In this document: positions 33,124 through 41,878 of the stretch, piece by piece
Layout: each line of letters opens with the position of its first letter
Numbering within the stretch: the first letter of the stretch is position 1
Assembly (NCBI RefSeq): GCF_000194155.1
Contig: NZ_GL877882.1
Location: 382,233-446,232 of the forward strand
Direction of reading: 5' to 3'
Length of the DNA stretch: 64,000 bases
Source: Saccharopolyspora spinosa NRRL 18395
GTDB lineage: Bacteria; Actinomycetota; Actinomycetes; Mycobacteriales; Pseudonocardiaceae
The notes under the pieces: generated by a model
Database searches by the model: none
The model's input: only the letters and a program-made list of their open reading frames with translations
Told to the model about the DNA's origin: nothing
Position numbers and translations under genes: made by a program

Positions 33124-33719
33124 TTGATGGGCTCGGTGCGTGAGAGATCAGGTGGGACCGCAAGCGTTCGACTCAGTGCCGCCAGCGAGTTCGTTGGGCG
33201 TTCAGCTGTTCGTTATCAAGCTTCGTCGAGCACGTCGTAATCGCGGTCGTCCATGTGCTTATGTCGCGGCCGACAGTTGGACTCCCGTGCGCGCAACTCG
33301 ATAAGGTGGACTTTCCGCCGGCTTTGTCGCCGGGATGGCATTTTCGGCTGAGTTGCTGGCGTGTTGAGTATTTCTGGCTCTTGCAGTCCCGCATCAGCGG
33401 TCTCGGATTGTCCCGTCGCAGCACAGCGACCTCGTGTCGCAATTGCGAGTATCTCTGCGTCCTTCGACGCCGGCGAGCGAGCGAACAGGGCTAGCCAGGA
33501 CAGCACCTGAGCTAAGAGCCGATGGACCAGACGAACAGCCCCGGTCGCCGATCATCGGACGTCACGATCGCCCAGGTCAAACTGGGTGGCCGCATTCTTG
33601 ACCAGGACAGGCAAAGAACTTCGCATCACGGTCGCGAATATTCATTTGAGCGTTCCTTTTCGCGAAGACGGGGCCGGGCGCTGTTCACGGTCGTCGCTAC
33701 CGACCTCGGGGATGAGCGT
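33124..33719 (-). pseudogene. Gene-poor stretch with a transposase N-terminal fragment
   Basis: On the minus strand at about 33380-33506 the sequence LSWLALFARSPASKDAEIL, continued after a one-base shift by RHEVAVLRRDNPRPLMRD, is the N-terminal part of an IS3-type integrase-core transposase common in actinomycetes. The rest of that gene is absent; the frame then ends in unrelated sequence. Nothing else in the 600 bases supports a gene. A matching C-terminal fragment of the same transposase type is found at 62325-62531, and a middle fragment at 63711-63851. Confidence 0.5.
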
Positions 33720-34685
33720 TTAGAGGTCGAGGACGAGCCGTGATGAAAATGAGCGGGAGCAGCACGGCATCATGACCTCGTTCGACGCCTTCTCCTCCGG
33801 GGTCAGGTAGGAGTCGCGGTGGTCCGGTTCACCTTCGAGCACGACGGTTTCGCAGGTGCCGCAGGTCCCTTCGCGGCACGAGGTGGGCAGGTGCACCCCG
33901 GCGGCTTCGACCGCCTCGGCGATCGTTTGTTCTGGTGACACGGTGATGGTGACGTCGGAGTAGTCGAGCACGAGCTCGAAGGCGGTGTTCTTCCCATCCA
34001 GGGCGCCGTCCTGGGGGCGGAACCGCTCAAGGTGGAGCGTGCCCGCCGGCCAGATCCCGCAGCGTTCCTCCACGGCGTCGAGAAGGCCTCCCGGACCGCA
34101 GCAGTAGATCTGCGTGCCGGCACGAGGTGTGCCGAGCAGATCTTCGAGATCGAGAATTCCGTGGCTGTCCTGCGGCCACACGGTGACTCGCTCGCCGTAG
34201 GTCGCGAGCTCGTCGAGGAATGACATGGACGCTCGTTGACGGCCTCCGTAGACCAGTCGCCACGGCTTTCCGGCGGTCTCACAGCTGCGGAGCATCGGCA
34301 GAATCGGGGTGATCCCGATGCCGCCCGCGATGAAGAGGTATTCGCCGGCGTCGGCGAGGGTGAAGTTGTTGCGCGGGCCGCGGCACAGCACGCGGTCGCC
34401 GACGCGGAGCGTGTCATGAACGTAGGAGGAGCCACCACGGCTCTCGGGCTCGCGCAGCACGCCGATTTTCCAGCTGCTCAGGTCTGTAGGGTCCCCGCAC
34501 AACGAGTACTGGCGGACCAGGTCGTCGCCCAGTACGAGATCGATGTGCGCACCGGGATCCCAAACCGGCAGTTTGTCGTCACCCTCCGGCTCGAGGTGGA
34601 GGGATACGACGCCTTCCGCTTCCGGCACCATCTCGGCGATGATCGTGGGGATCTCGGAGCGGTCGGCGGCGGTGGAATTCGTCAT
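33720..34685 (-). CDS. Phthalate-dioxygenase-reductase-type flavoprotein (PDR/VanB family)
   Basis: A 321-residue electron-transfer protein from ATG 34685. Order of domains: FMN-binding barrel with RQYSLCGDP, the NAD(P)-binding domain with FIAGGIGITPILPML and CCGPGGLLDAV, and a C-terminal plant-type [2Fe-2S] ferredoxin with cysteines in CREGTCGTCETVV and a fourth in MMPCCS. This is the class IA reductase layout that passes electrons from NADH to a Rieske oxygenase. It is the last gene of a minus-strand operon with a stand-alone Rieske protein and two amidohydrolases; a 12-base GC-rich hairpin lies in the 91-base gap before it. The partner oxygenase is not in the window. Confidence 0.92.
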   Translation of the reverse strand: MTNSTAADRSEIPTIIAEMVPEAEGVVSLHLEPEGDDKLPVWDPGAHIDLVLGDDLVRQYSLCGDPTDLSSWKIGVLREPESRGGSSYVHDTLRVGDRVLCRGPRNNFTLADAGEYLFIAGGIGITPILPMLRSCETAGKPWRLVYGGRQRASMSFLDELATYGERVTVWPQDSHGILDLEDLLGTPRAGTQIYCCGPGGLLDAVEERCGIWPAGTLHLERFRPQDGALDGKNTAFELVLDYSDVTITVSPEQTIAEAVEAAGVHLPTSCREGTCGTCETVVLEGEPDHRDSYLTPEEKASNEVMMPCCSRSFSSRLVLDL

Positions 34686-34724
34686 GGTGACCATCCGTTC
34701 GAACGTGCTTGGCATAGGCCGTTG

Positions 34725-34761
34725 GCGCCGGGCCGGCGGGGGAGTCCCACCGGCCCGGCGC
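34725..34761 (-). terminator. GC-rich hairpin between the Rieske and reductase genes
   Basis: GCGCCGGGCCGG (34725-34736) and CCGGCCCGGCGC (34750-34761) form a perfect 12-base stem with a 13-base loop. It lies between the stop of the Rieske gene and the start of the reductase gene, so it may partly terminate or set the mRNA ratio within the operon. Confidence 0.55.
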
Positions 34762-34776
34762 GAGTAACCGGGACGG

Positions 34777-35271
34777 TTAGGCCCCGCTGGCCGTTTCCGC
34801 TCGGGGCCCGCGAGCGGGACGGCGCCGGCTGGTGTCGACGACGACGAGGTCGCCGTCGAGGGTCACCTCGTAGCCCTCCATCACGTACGGGCCCTTCTGA
34901 ACGCCACCATCGGGGTCGACGGTGTCTTCCGGGGATCCGGGCACGACCTCGACGTTGTACTTGCGGACGCGGGAGTTGCGCGGGTCGAAGAACGACTCGC
35001 CGGTGCGGATGTCGTACTCCCACGCGTGCCACGGACAACGGAGCGAGCGATTCCGCTCGTAGTTGACCGGCTCGCCCGGGGCCTCGGCATCTGAGACGCC
35101 GAAGATGGTGCCGAAACTGCACAACGCGGCACCAGCGTGCGGGCACTGGTCGAGCAGGGCGTAGTACTCGCCGTCGATGTTGAACACGCCGATCTTACGT
35201 CCTTCGAGCTCGACGATGATGCGCTCGCCAGGTGCGATGTCGGCGGCGTTGGCGACTGCGTACTTGGTCAT
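34777..35271 (-). CDS. Rieske [2Fe-2S] protein, stand-alone
   Basis: A 164-residue protein. The two Rieske cluster motifs are CPHAGAAL (C-x-H) and CPWHAWEYD (C-x2-H), separated by about 35 residues, longer than in simple ferredoxins. The first half is the usual beta sandwich (VANAADIAPGERIIVELEGR). After the second motif there is a variable region and a basic, alanine-rich tail. There is no catalytic mononuclear-iron domain, so by itself it is a Rieske ferredoxin or the small part of a split oxygenase. It overlaps nothing; five bases separate its start from the stop of the amidohydrolase before it. It would receive electrons from the reductase encoded next. Confidence 0.9.
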   Translation of the reverse strand: MTKYAVANAADIAPGERIIVELEGRKIGVFNIDGEYYALLDQCPHAGAALCSFGTIFGVSDAEAPGEPVNYERNRSLRCPWHAWEYDIRTGESFFDPRNSRVRKYNVEVVPGSPEDTVDPDGGVQKGPYVMEGYEVTLDGDLVVVDTSRRRPARGPRAETASGA

Positions 35272-35275
35272 GGCG

Positions 35276-36409
35276 TCACCGGTCCAGGCCGAAGAAGCGG
35301 AGTCCGTTGTGACGGAAGATTTTCTGCTTCATCTGCTCCGGGAAGACGGCCGGGAAAACCGTCTCGGGGGAGTCGAAGTCGAAGTGCGGGTAGTCGGAGG
35401 CGAACACGACGTTGTCCGGGCAGAACTCCTCGATCATCTCGGCGAGGTGCTTCGGGTTCTCCGGCTCATCGATCGGCTGGGTCGAGACCCAGATGTGGTC
35501 GCGGATGTACTCCGACGGCTTGCGCCGCAGCTCCGGGACCTCGCTGCGCAGGTTCTTCCAGTGGTAGTCGAGGCGCTGCGCCAGCGGCGCGAAGTGCACC
35601 ACGTTGCCCTCGACGAACATGACCTTCAGGTCAGGGAACCGGTCGAAGGTCCCGGTGAGGATCAGGCTCAGCATCTGCGCCTGCAGGCTCTGCGTGTGCC
35701 CGACGTGGTACTCGGTGTGGTAGGAGGTCCAGCCGGTGCCGGTGTTGGCGTGCCCACCGCCCTGGGAGAGGTGGAACTGGATCGGCAGACCGTGCGCGAC
35801 CGCGGCCTCGTAGATCGGCCAGTACTTGCGGCTGCCGAGCGGTTCGAGGGTCTTGCTCAGCCCCAGCACGGAGACGACACCCGGGTTGGAACCGACCCGT
35901 TCGATCTCCTTGACCGCGAACTCGGCGGCCTCGAAGGCGACCGGTGCCGAAGCGCGCAACCGCGGCTCGGGGTAGACGAGATGCTCGAGCTGCCAGTCGT
36001 TGATGGCGCGGGTGAGGACATCGGCGATCCGCGGGTCCAGCGCCTGGCTGGCGGGGTTGAGGGTCTGGCCACCCGGTGCGAGGCACTGCAGCACGCCGAT
36101 CGTGATGTTGTAGGGATCGAGCAGCTGGGAGCGGATCAGCTCCAGCGACGAGCCCGGGTAGGCGCCGTCGTCGGGCCAGGCGTCATTGCGCATGGCACCG
36201 CCGTACATCTGCGGGTACTCGGTGACCGTCGACAGGCCATTGGTGGTCCGCACGCCGTACTCGGCGATGTGCGTGCGCCACCGCTCCGGCAGGTACGAGG
36301 CGATCAGGCCTTCCTTGGGGACCGGGTGGATGTCCACATCGAAGATCCCGGTGCCGAGCACCGGCGGACCCACAGGTGCGGTGGCGGGGGCGTGGTCAAG
36401 AACAGTCAT
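35276..36409 (-). CDS. Amidohydrolase-2 (ACMSD-like) family metal-dependent hydrolase/decarboxylase
   Basis: A 377-residue protein from ATG 36409, which has AAAGGTGG just before it; a GTG at 36427 is a possible alternative. Metal-site motifs are DVDIHP near the N-terminus (D-x-H pair), a His in IQFHLSQGG, a His in the FVEGNVVHFAP region, and ASDYPHFD near the end. These fit the ACMSD/amidohydrolase-2 barrel, which includes non-oxidative decarboxylases of aromatic acids and lactonase-type hydrolases. It starts 14 bases after the other amidohydrolase in the operon. The pair with a Rieske protein and reductase suggests a step after or beside aromatic oxidation; substrate unknown. Confidence 0.88.
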   Translation of the reverse strand: MTVLDHAPATAPVGPPVLGTGIFDVDIHPVPKEGLIASYLPERWRTHIAEYGVRTTNGLSTVTEYPQMYGGAMRNDAWPDDGAYPGSSLELIRSQLLDPYNITIGVLQCLAPGGQTLNPASQALDPRIADVLTRAINDWQLEHLVYPEPRLRASAPVAFEAAEFAVKEIERVGSNPGVVSVLGLSKTLEPLGSRKYWPIYEAAVAHGLPIQFHLSQGGGHANTGTGWTSYHTEYHVGHTQSLQAQMLSLILTGTFDRFPDLKVMFVEGNVVHFAPLAQRLDYHWKNLRSEVPELRRKPSEYIRDHIWVSTQPIDEPENPKHLAEMIEEFCPDNVVFASDYPHFDFDSPETVFPAVFPEQMKQKIFRHNGLRFFGLDR

Positions 36410-36423
36410 GGCGTGGCCACCTT

Positions 36424-37542
36424 TCACGAGTCGGCCGGAACGCTCAGGTGGTAGAGGTCCCAGGCGTTGTTCCGGTAGATGCGGTCGATCAGCTCGTTGT
36501 TCGACGTGCCGTTGGTGATCTGGTGCGGGCTCGTCGTGTGCTGGTGCGGGTAGTCGCTGGAGTAGACGAGCATGCGATCGCTGCCCATGCGCTCGACGAT
36601 TCGGTCCAGGCCGCCGCGCTCCTCGGCGCCGTCGGACGGTGCAGTCGTGAACCGCACGTGGTCGCGCATGAGCTCGGATGGAGCACGATCAACCCACGGA
36701 ACGTCGTGCCGGTAGCTCTTCCAGAGCTTGTCGAACTTCCACGCGAAGGGCGGATACCAGTTGAACCCGACCTCGCTGACGACGATCTGCGTGTTGGGGA
36801 ACTTCTGCAGGATCCCCTCGGAGACAATCGAATTGAGCTGAGCCTCGAGGTTGGACTGCTGGCCGACGTACCACTCCAGGTACGAGGTCGGCCATCCGAC
36901 CGAGGTCGGGGCCTGCCGGAACACGCCACCGATGTGAATGGCGACGGGCAGGCCGTTGCGCTCGGCGGCCTCCCAGATCGGCCAGTTGATCTGCCGCCCG
37001 TAGAGGAGTTCCGACTGCCCGAGCAACAGGACCTGGACGAACCGGTCGTCACCAGCGCGATGCTCGATCTCCTCGGCTGCCAGCTCCGGGGTGCCCTGCG
37101 GGACGACGATCGAAGCTCGCAACCGTGAGTCCTGCGCCAGCCACTCATGGGCGATCCAGTCGTTGAGTGCACGGGCGTGGGCCGCCTCGCGGCGCGGCTG
37201 GTGCATCTGCTGGATCCCGTAGAGGCAGTTCAGGATCGCGATGTCGGGACCACCGTCGGCGAACACGTCCGCCACGAAGTCCTCGACCCGGGTGGCCGCA
37301 CGGCCGTCACCGTCGGTTCGCGCGTCCGGCAGCTGAGCGATGTTCGACCCGCTCGGGTGGTAGCTCGGGTCGTAGTACGGCGCGAGCGCCCCGACCAGCT
37401 GATCGCCCCAGTACTCGTCGAGGTAGGGAAGAAGGGAGCGTGCCGACGGGAGGATCGGGTGCGTGTCGCAGTCGACCACGGCTGCCCGCATGCCTACTGG
37501 CACGGCGAGTGGCTGTCTTGAGCTGACGACGGTGTCTGCCAT
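36424..37542 (-). CDS. Amidohydrolase-2 (ACMSD-like) family protein, first gene of Rieske operon
   Basis: A 372-residue paralogue of the next gene. Motifs: VVDCDTHP (D-x-H), VAIHIGGVF (His), VVSEVGFNWYPP and SSDYPHQHT near the C-terminus, as expected for the metal site of the amidohydrolase-2 barrel. The proteins share the overall pattern but only moderate identity, so they may form a heteromer or work on successive intermediates. ATG 37542 is the first start of the operon. The long upstream region (37543-38286) contains two TGGATCCA palindromes and is shared with the divergent MFS gene at 38287. I infer a shared regulator for both directions. Confidence 0.88.
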   Translation of the reverse strand: MADTVVSSRQPLAVPVGMRAAVVDCDTHPILPSARSLLPYLDEYWGDQLVGALAPYYDPSYHPSGSNIAQLPDARTDGDGRAATRVEDFVADVFADGGPDIAILNCLYGIQQMHQPRREAAHARALNDWIAHEWLAQDSRLRASIVVPQGTPELAAEEIEHRAGDDRFVQVLLLGQSELLYGRQINWPIWEAAERNGLPVAIHIGGVFRQAPTSVGWPTSYLEWYVGQQSNLEAQLNSIVSEGILQKFPNTQIVVSEVGFNWYPPFAWKFDKLWKSYRHDVPWVDRAPSELMRDHVRFTTAPSDGAEERGGLDRIVERMGSDRMLVYSSDYPHQHTTSPHQITNGTSNNELIDRIYRNNAWDLYHLSVPADS

Positions 37543-37741
37543 GTTGAGTACGGACCTTTCGAGTCTCGTGCTGACCGTGGTTGCGGCGGATTCCCGGCGA
37601 TGACCGCCTGAACGACGATTCCCGCAGAGCTTGAACCTGACTTGGATCCTTCAACGCCGTTGGGCAAGGTGCTGCGGCCGAGCGGTGAGGATGAGGCGGC
37701 GACCGCTTGGAAAAGTCACACGGACCACCTTCGATGGATCG

Positions 37742-37749
37742 TGGATCCA
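37742..37749. promoter_or_regulatory. TGGATCCA palindrome upstream of the amidohydrolase operon
   Basis: TGGATCCA, followed by GGAGCCAGGATAC, sits 200 bases before the first amidohydrolase start in the 744-base divergent region. A weaker relative, TTGGATCCTT, is at 37641-37650. The motif recurs before the MFS gene, before ilvC and, less perfectly, before the GntR/FCD gene at 49404. It is a candidate operator for that regulator. Confidence 0.45.
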
Positions 37750-38097
37750 GGAGCCAGGATACGCATCGACCCTACGTGACTCAAGGCACTTTTGGGAAGG
37801 GTGTGCCCTTCGGTGGCTTGGACGTGCTACGACTGCGGCCCTTCGGGCGGCTTGATCGGCGATGATCGCTAGTTGTCCGCGTTTCGAACCGGGCGGAACA
37901 CTTCGTCCGGGGCGGACAAGCTTGATTCGGCTGCCGCGCAGGGGGAATGGGTGGGTGTCCGTTGGGGCGAGTAGCTTGGCTGCAACGTTTGCGCAGGTCG
38001 AAAGGCTGCGGATAGGCTATTCGACGGGTGATGGCTGATCGTTTCCTGCTCGGCTTGACGTTGACACCTTTCGGGCGTGTGGTTACCGTCCTCACAT

Positions 38098-38109
38098 CCT
38101 GGATCCAGG
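38098..38109. promoter_or_regulatory. CCTGGATCCAGG palindrome upstream of the MFS gene
   Basis: A perfect 12-base palindrome located 178 bases before the GTG start of the MFS carrier, with an additional half-site CTGGATG just after it. It shares the core TGGATCCA with sites at 37742 and 39728. The region 37543-38286 contains no supported gene. Confidence 0.45.
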
Positions 38110-38286
38110 CTTCTGGATGCGGAAGCTTCCTCTGTTCTTACGCAGTGAGCGCTCGCCAGTCCGAGCGCCGCACGGCTGCCTAGCCGTGCTCTTCTGCTCG
38201 CCGGCCCCATCTGCAGTCCAAGCGCGAGCGAGTTCAGACGCCCATGCAGACGACGGTTCACAGTCGAACCGTCAGGAGGTATTCCC

Positions 38287-39624
38287 GTGACCACGAGCGA
38301 CTTCTCCGACACCGCGGTCAGAGATCGCCTGCGAAAAAAGGTCCTCTGGCGACTTTCCCCGTTCCTGGGGTTGATGTACCTCGTCAACTATCTCGATCGA
38401 ACCAATCTCGCCTTCGCCGGCCCGGCCGGGATGAAGACCGACCTGGGCTTGAGTGCAGCCGCCTTCGGCTTCGCATCAGGAATCTTCTTCCTCGGTTACC
38501 TCGTGCTTGAGGTACCGAGCAACCTTGCGCTGCACCGGTTCGGCGCTCGTCGCTGGCTGGCGCGAATCCTGGTCAGCTGGGGAGTTGTCGCGTCGCTGAT
38601 CGCTTTCGTTCCCAATGCTGAGAGTCTCTACGTTCTCCGCCTGCTCCTCGGCATGGCCGAAGCCGGTTTCGCCCCGGGCGTCTTGCTCTACTTGACCTAC
38701 TGGTTCACCAAGCGCGACCGAGCCAGAGCAATGGCACTGTTCCTCGTCGCCATTCCGCTCACCTCGGTAGTCGGTGCTCCCATTGCCGGTGCCTTGATCC
38801 AGTACGGCGCGGCGATCCTCCCGGGGATGTCAGGGTGGAGATTCATGATCCTGATGACGGGACTGCCCGCTGTGATCCTCGGCGTGATCTGCTGGTTCTA
38901 CCTGACTGATCGACCAGAAGGCGCGACTTGGCTCACTGGCAGGGAAAAGCAGCTCCTCGTCGCCGATTTGAGGGCTGAGGAAGGCGATGGTGAAAAGTCG
39001 CACCGGGTTCGTGACGCGTTGCTGCAACCGCGGGTGTGGCTGCTCGGGCTGACCTACTTCGGAATCTTGTACGGCTTGTACGCCACCGGGTTCTTCCTCC
39101 CGACCATCATCGCGGGATTCAAGGAAACCTACGGTGTGGAGTACTCGACGCTCGAGGTCGGCCTGCTCACTGCTATTCCGTACGGCGTGGCCGCAGTCGG
39201 CATGATCTTCTGGGCTCGGCATTCCGATGTGAAAGGCGAAGTGGTGCGGCACTTCGCGATTCCGGCAACGGTGGGCGGTATCGGCATCGTTGCGGCCATG
39301 TACGCGGGCAGTCCCTTCCTGGCAATGGCGGGCGTGACCATCGGGGCTACCGGAATCCTGTGCTCGATGCCCCCGTTCTGGGGCATGCCGACGAGATTGC
39401 TGACCGGCGCCGCAGCCGCCGGGGGAATCGCGCTGGTCAACACGCTGGGCAACGCCTCCGGATTCGTGGGTCCGTTCCTGACCGGCTGGCTCTCGGACCT
39501 GACCGGTAGCCAGCGCAGCGGCATGTGGATCGTGCTCGTGCTGCTTTTCGTCTCCGCGGCCGTCTCGGTGCTGGTTTTTCGCGGCGCCTTCGACGAGCAG
39601 GTGGAGAGGGAGCCGGTCGGGTAA
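38287..39624 (+). CDS. MFS transporter, anion:cation symporter (ACS) family
   Basis: A 445-residue carrier. Start GTG 38287 is fixed by AGGAGG at 38275-38280. The first span begins LYLVNYLDRTNLAFAG-like sequence (MYLVNYLDRTNLAF), the hallmark of the ACS family that imports tartrate, 4-hydroxyphenylacetate, phthalate and other carboxylates. Other markers: GLSAAAFGFASGIFFLGYL, PSNLALHRFGARRWLAR, and LRLLLGMAEAGFAPGVLLYL. Twelve membrane spans are predicted from the hydrophobic pattern. It is divergent from the amidohydrolase/Rieske operon and so probably brings in the aromatic acid that operon degrades. A strong hairpin follows its stop. Confidence 0.92.
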   Translation: MTTSDFSDTAVRDRLRKKVLWRLSPFLGLMYLVNYLDRTNLAFAGPAGMKTDLGLSAAAFGFASGIFFLGYLVLEVPSNLALHRFGARRWLARILVSWGVVASLIAFVPNAESLYVLRLLLGMAEAGFAPGVLLYLTYWFTKRDRARAMALFLVAIPLTSVVGAPIAGALIQYGAAILPGMSGWRFMILMTGLPAVILGVICWFYLTDRPEGATWLTGREKQLLVADLRAEEGDGEKSHRVRDALLQPRVWLLGLTYFGILYGLYATGFFLPTIIAGFKETYGVEYSTLEVGLLTAIPYGVAAVGMIFWARHSDVKGEVVRHFAIPATVGGIGIVAAMYAGSPFLAMAGVTIGATGILCSMPPFWGMPTRLLTGAAAAGGIALVNTLGNASGFVGPFLTGWLSDLTGSQRSGMWIVLVLLFVSAAVSVLVFRGAFDEQVEREPVG

Positions 39625-39631
39625 TTCACAC

Positions 39632-39670
39632 CCGTTGGCCCGGTGAGGGCTGAGCTCGCCGGGCCAACGG
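39632..39670 (+). terminator. Terminator hairpin after the MFS gene
   Basis: CCGTTGGCCCGG (39632-39643) and CCGGGCCAACGG (39659-39670) form a perfect 12-base stem, eight bases after the stop codon. It separates the MFS transcript from the ilvC unit, which has its own promoter region. Confidence 0.7.
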
Positions 39671-39722
39671 CCAGGTCGTGCCAATGGCTCCCCGCTCGGG
39701 AACTGCAACCTCGAGCACGATG

Positions 39723-39735
39723 TATCCTGGATCCA
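39723..39735. promoter_or_regulatory. TGGATCCA site upstream of ilvC
   Basis: GTATCCTGGATCCA-type sequence with the core TGGATCCA at 39728-39735, 64 bases before the ilvC start. The flanking GTATCC is also present, inverted, beside the 37742 site. Position suits an operator that overlaps or adjoins the promoter. Confidence 0.45.
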
Positions 39736-39798
39736 CGAACCATCGGCGAGGTCGGCGCCGCTATCGCGGACGGTCGGCAGGAGAGGGCAAGGAAGGTA

Positions 39799-40812
39799 AT
39801 GGCGACCACCATCTACTACGACGAAGACGCTGATCTGGGCGTCCTGCGCGACCGCAAGGTCGCGGTGATCGGGTACGGCAGTCAGGGGCACGCGCACGCG
39901 TTGTGCCTGCGGGATTCGGGTGTTGACGTCCGCATCGGTTTGCCCGAGGGGTCGAAGTCCCGGGCGAAGGCCGAGGAGGAGGGACTGCGGGTCGTGACGC
40001 CTTCCCAGGCAGCGGTTGAAGCCGACGTGATCTCGATCCAGGCACCGGACACGGTGCAGCGAAGCCTGTTCGCCGACGACATCGCTCCGAACCTCGAAGC
40101 TGGCAACGCCGTTCTGTTCAGCCACGGCTTCAACGTGCGCTACGGCTACATCACGCCGCAGGACGGTGTGGACGTGCTCCTGGTGGCGCCCAAGGGGCCT
40201 GGACACCTGGTTCGTCGGCAGTTCGTTGACGGCAAGGGCGTCCCGGCGCTGGTCGCGGTGGACAAGGACGACTCGGGGAGCGCCCTCACGCTGGGCCTGG
40301 CCTACGCCAAGGCCCTTGGCGGTACACGAGCCGGCGTCATCGAGACGACGTTCGCCGAGGAGACCGAGACAGACCTCTTCGGTGAGCAGGCTGTGTTGTG
40401 CGGCGGCGTTTCCCGTCTGATCGAGGCCGGGTTCGAGGTGCTCGTCGAGGCGGGTTATCAACCGGAGTTGGCGTATTTCGAGGTGCTTCACGAGATGAAG
40501 CTGATCGTGGATCTGATCTACGAGGGCGGTATCGCGCGCCAGCGGTACTCGTGCAGCGACACCGCCGAGTACGGCGACCTGACCCGCGGCCCGCGGATCG
40601 TCAACGACGCGGTCAAGGCGGAGATGCGGACGATCCTGGGCGAAATCCAGGACGGCACCTTCGCCAAGGAGTGGATCGCGGAGGACGACAACGGCCGTCC
40701 GAACTTCCTCGCATTGCGCCAGCGGGGCAAGGACCACGAGATCGAGCAGGTGGGAGCCAAGCTGCGCGGCCTGATGTCCTGGGTGGACCGGCCGATCACC
40801 GAAACCGCCTGA
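39799..40812 (+). CDS. ilvC: Ketol-acid reductoisomerase, class I
   Basis: A 337-residue protein from ATG 39799, preceded by AAGGAAGG. The NADPH-binding loop is VIGYGSQGHAHAL. The conserved metal and substrate positions appear in APKGPGHLVRRQF, in the region with Glu/Asp of EETETDLFGEQAVLCGG, and in LHEMKLIVDLIYEGGI plus the terminal CSDTAEYGDLTRGPRI. Length and motifs match the short class I enzymes, which isomerise and reduce 2-acetolactate in valine/isoleucine synthesis. Placed alone among catabolic genes, with an operator-like TGGATCCA before it, it is probably a second, specialised copy; it may work in reverse on a dihydroxy acid or support branched-chain precursor supply. Its physiological job here is inference. 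Confidence 0.92.
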   Translation: MATTIYYDEDADLGVLRDRKVAVIGYGSQGHAHALCLRDSGVDVRIGLPEGSKSRAKAEEEGLRVVTPSQAAVEADVISIQAPDTVQRSLFADDIAPNLEAGNAVLFSHGFNVRYGYITPQDGVDVLLVAPKGPGHLVRRQFVDGKGVPALVAVDKDDSGSALTLGLAYAKALGGTRAGVIETTFAEETETDLFGEQAVLCGGVSRLIEAGFEVLVEAGYQPELAYFEVLHEMKLIVDLIYEGGIARQRYSCSDTAEYGDLTRGPRIVNDAVKAEMRTILGEIQDGTFAKEWIAEDDNGRPNFLALRQRGKDHEIEQVGAKLRGLMSWVDRPITETA

Positions 40813-40847
40813 CCGCCTGGTCCTAACGACAATCCGAAAACCGGTGC

Positions 40848-41780
40848 CTACAGGCTGGCTGCGGCTTCTTCTCCTGGTGCGACGGGTGGGAGAAGCCGCA
40901 GCCGGTCGTCCTTCGCTATCTCGGTGAGGCGCGCGCAGACCGCGTTGACGCGTTCGGTGTTCATCAATCGGGTGGGGACGATCATCCAGAAGCTGCGCCT
41001 AGCGCGGACTTCGCCATGCAGCACCGGCTGGAGCCGGGAGTCGTGATGGGCGAGGAAGCACGGCAGCAGGCCGAGTCCGACTCCGTTGGCTGCTGCCTCG
41101 AGCTGGGCGAACAGGTTGGTCGTCCGGAACACGATGTTGGCCTTCGAGGTGATTTCCTCGGCGCTCTGCAGCTCTGGTAGGTCGAGCAAGGACTCGACGA
41201 ACCAAACCAGGTCGTGGTCCGCGAGATCACGGACGGTGCGGATCGTCGCGTGTTCATCGAGGTATTGCTGAGTGCCGTACAGCCGGAGGTCGTAGTCGCA
41301 GAGGTGGGTCATCTGGAACCCGCTGCGTTCTGGCCGGTGGATGGTGACGGCGATGTCGAACTCGCCCACGCCGTAGCTGAGCAGGCTGCTCGTGGTGACC
41401 AGTTCGACCTCCAGTGCGGGATGCCGGCGCCGCAGGCGAGCGAGGCCCGGGGCGATGACCGACCCGCCGAAACCGTCCGTGGCCACGATCCGCACCGTGC
41501 CTTGCGGGCTGTGCTGCGAATCGGTGATCACGGCGTGCGCCGCGTCCGCCTCCGCCTCGATCCGCCGCGCGTACGGCAGGAGCCGCTGACCGGTCGACGT
41601 GAGCGTCCAACCCTGCGGGCTCTTGTCGAACAGCCTGCTCGCTAGTTGCTTCTCGAGTGCCGCGACGCGTCTCCGAATGGTGGTGTGCTCCACGCCGAGG
41701 CGCTCGGCCGCGACGGTGAGCCGTCCGTACCTGGTCAACGCGAGGAAGTACCGGAGGTCTTCGAGGTTCACGTTGTTCAT
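40848..41780 (-). CDS. LysR-family transcriptional regulator
   Basis: A 310-residue regulator. I take ATG 41780 (MNNVNLEDLRYFLALTRYG) as start because it gives the normal LysR N-terminus; an in-frame ATG at 41855 is too far upstream. Winged helix: LTVAAERLGVEHTTIRRRVA, then RLFDKSPQGWTLTSTGQRLL. A two-lobed effector domain follows, with FGGSVIAPGLARLRRRHPAL as a hinge/strand region. It is divergent from the 3-hydroxyisobutyrate-type dehydrogenase gene (41879), 98 bases apart, with TGCACA repeats in the gap; it is the likely regulator of the seven-gene operon. It ends 35 bases from the convergent ilvC stop. Confidence 0.92.
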   Translation of the reverse strand: MNNVNLEDLRYFLALTRYGRLTVAAERLGVEHTTIRRRVAALEKQLASRLFDKSPQGWTLTSTGQRLLPYARRIEAEADAAHAVITDSQHSPQGTVRIVATDGFGGSVIAPGLARLRRRHPALEVELVTTSSLLSYGVGEFDIAVTIHRPERSGFQMTHLCDYDLRLYGTQQYLDEHATIRTVRDLADHDLVWFVESLLDLPELQSAEEITSKANIVFRTTNLFAQLEAAANGVGLGLLPCFLAHHDSRLQPVLHGEVRARRSFWMIVPTRLMNTERVNAVCARLTEIAKDDRLRLLPPVAPGEEAAASL

Positions 41781-41851
41781 TTTTGCACACCACCCTTGCG
41801 CAGATTCGTCTTGCCTGTGCACAAAATCGGGTCCGATAGTGATTTGCACAA
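41780..41851. promoter_or_regulatory. Repeated TTTGCACA/TGTGCACA motifs in divergent promoter region
   Basis: Three related sites occur between the LysR start and the dehydrogenase start: TTTTTGCACA at 41780-41789, TGTGCACA (palindrome) followed by AAA at 41816-41826, and TTTGCACAA at 41843-41851. The spacing of about 30 bases suits multi-site binding by the divergent LysR protein. Binding is inferred. Confidence 0.4.
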
Positions 41852-41878
41852 CCACGTCACCGAGTGAAAGCAGGAACG

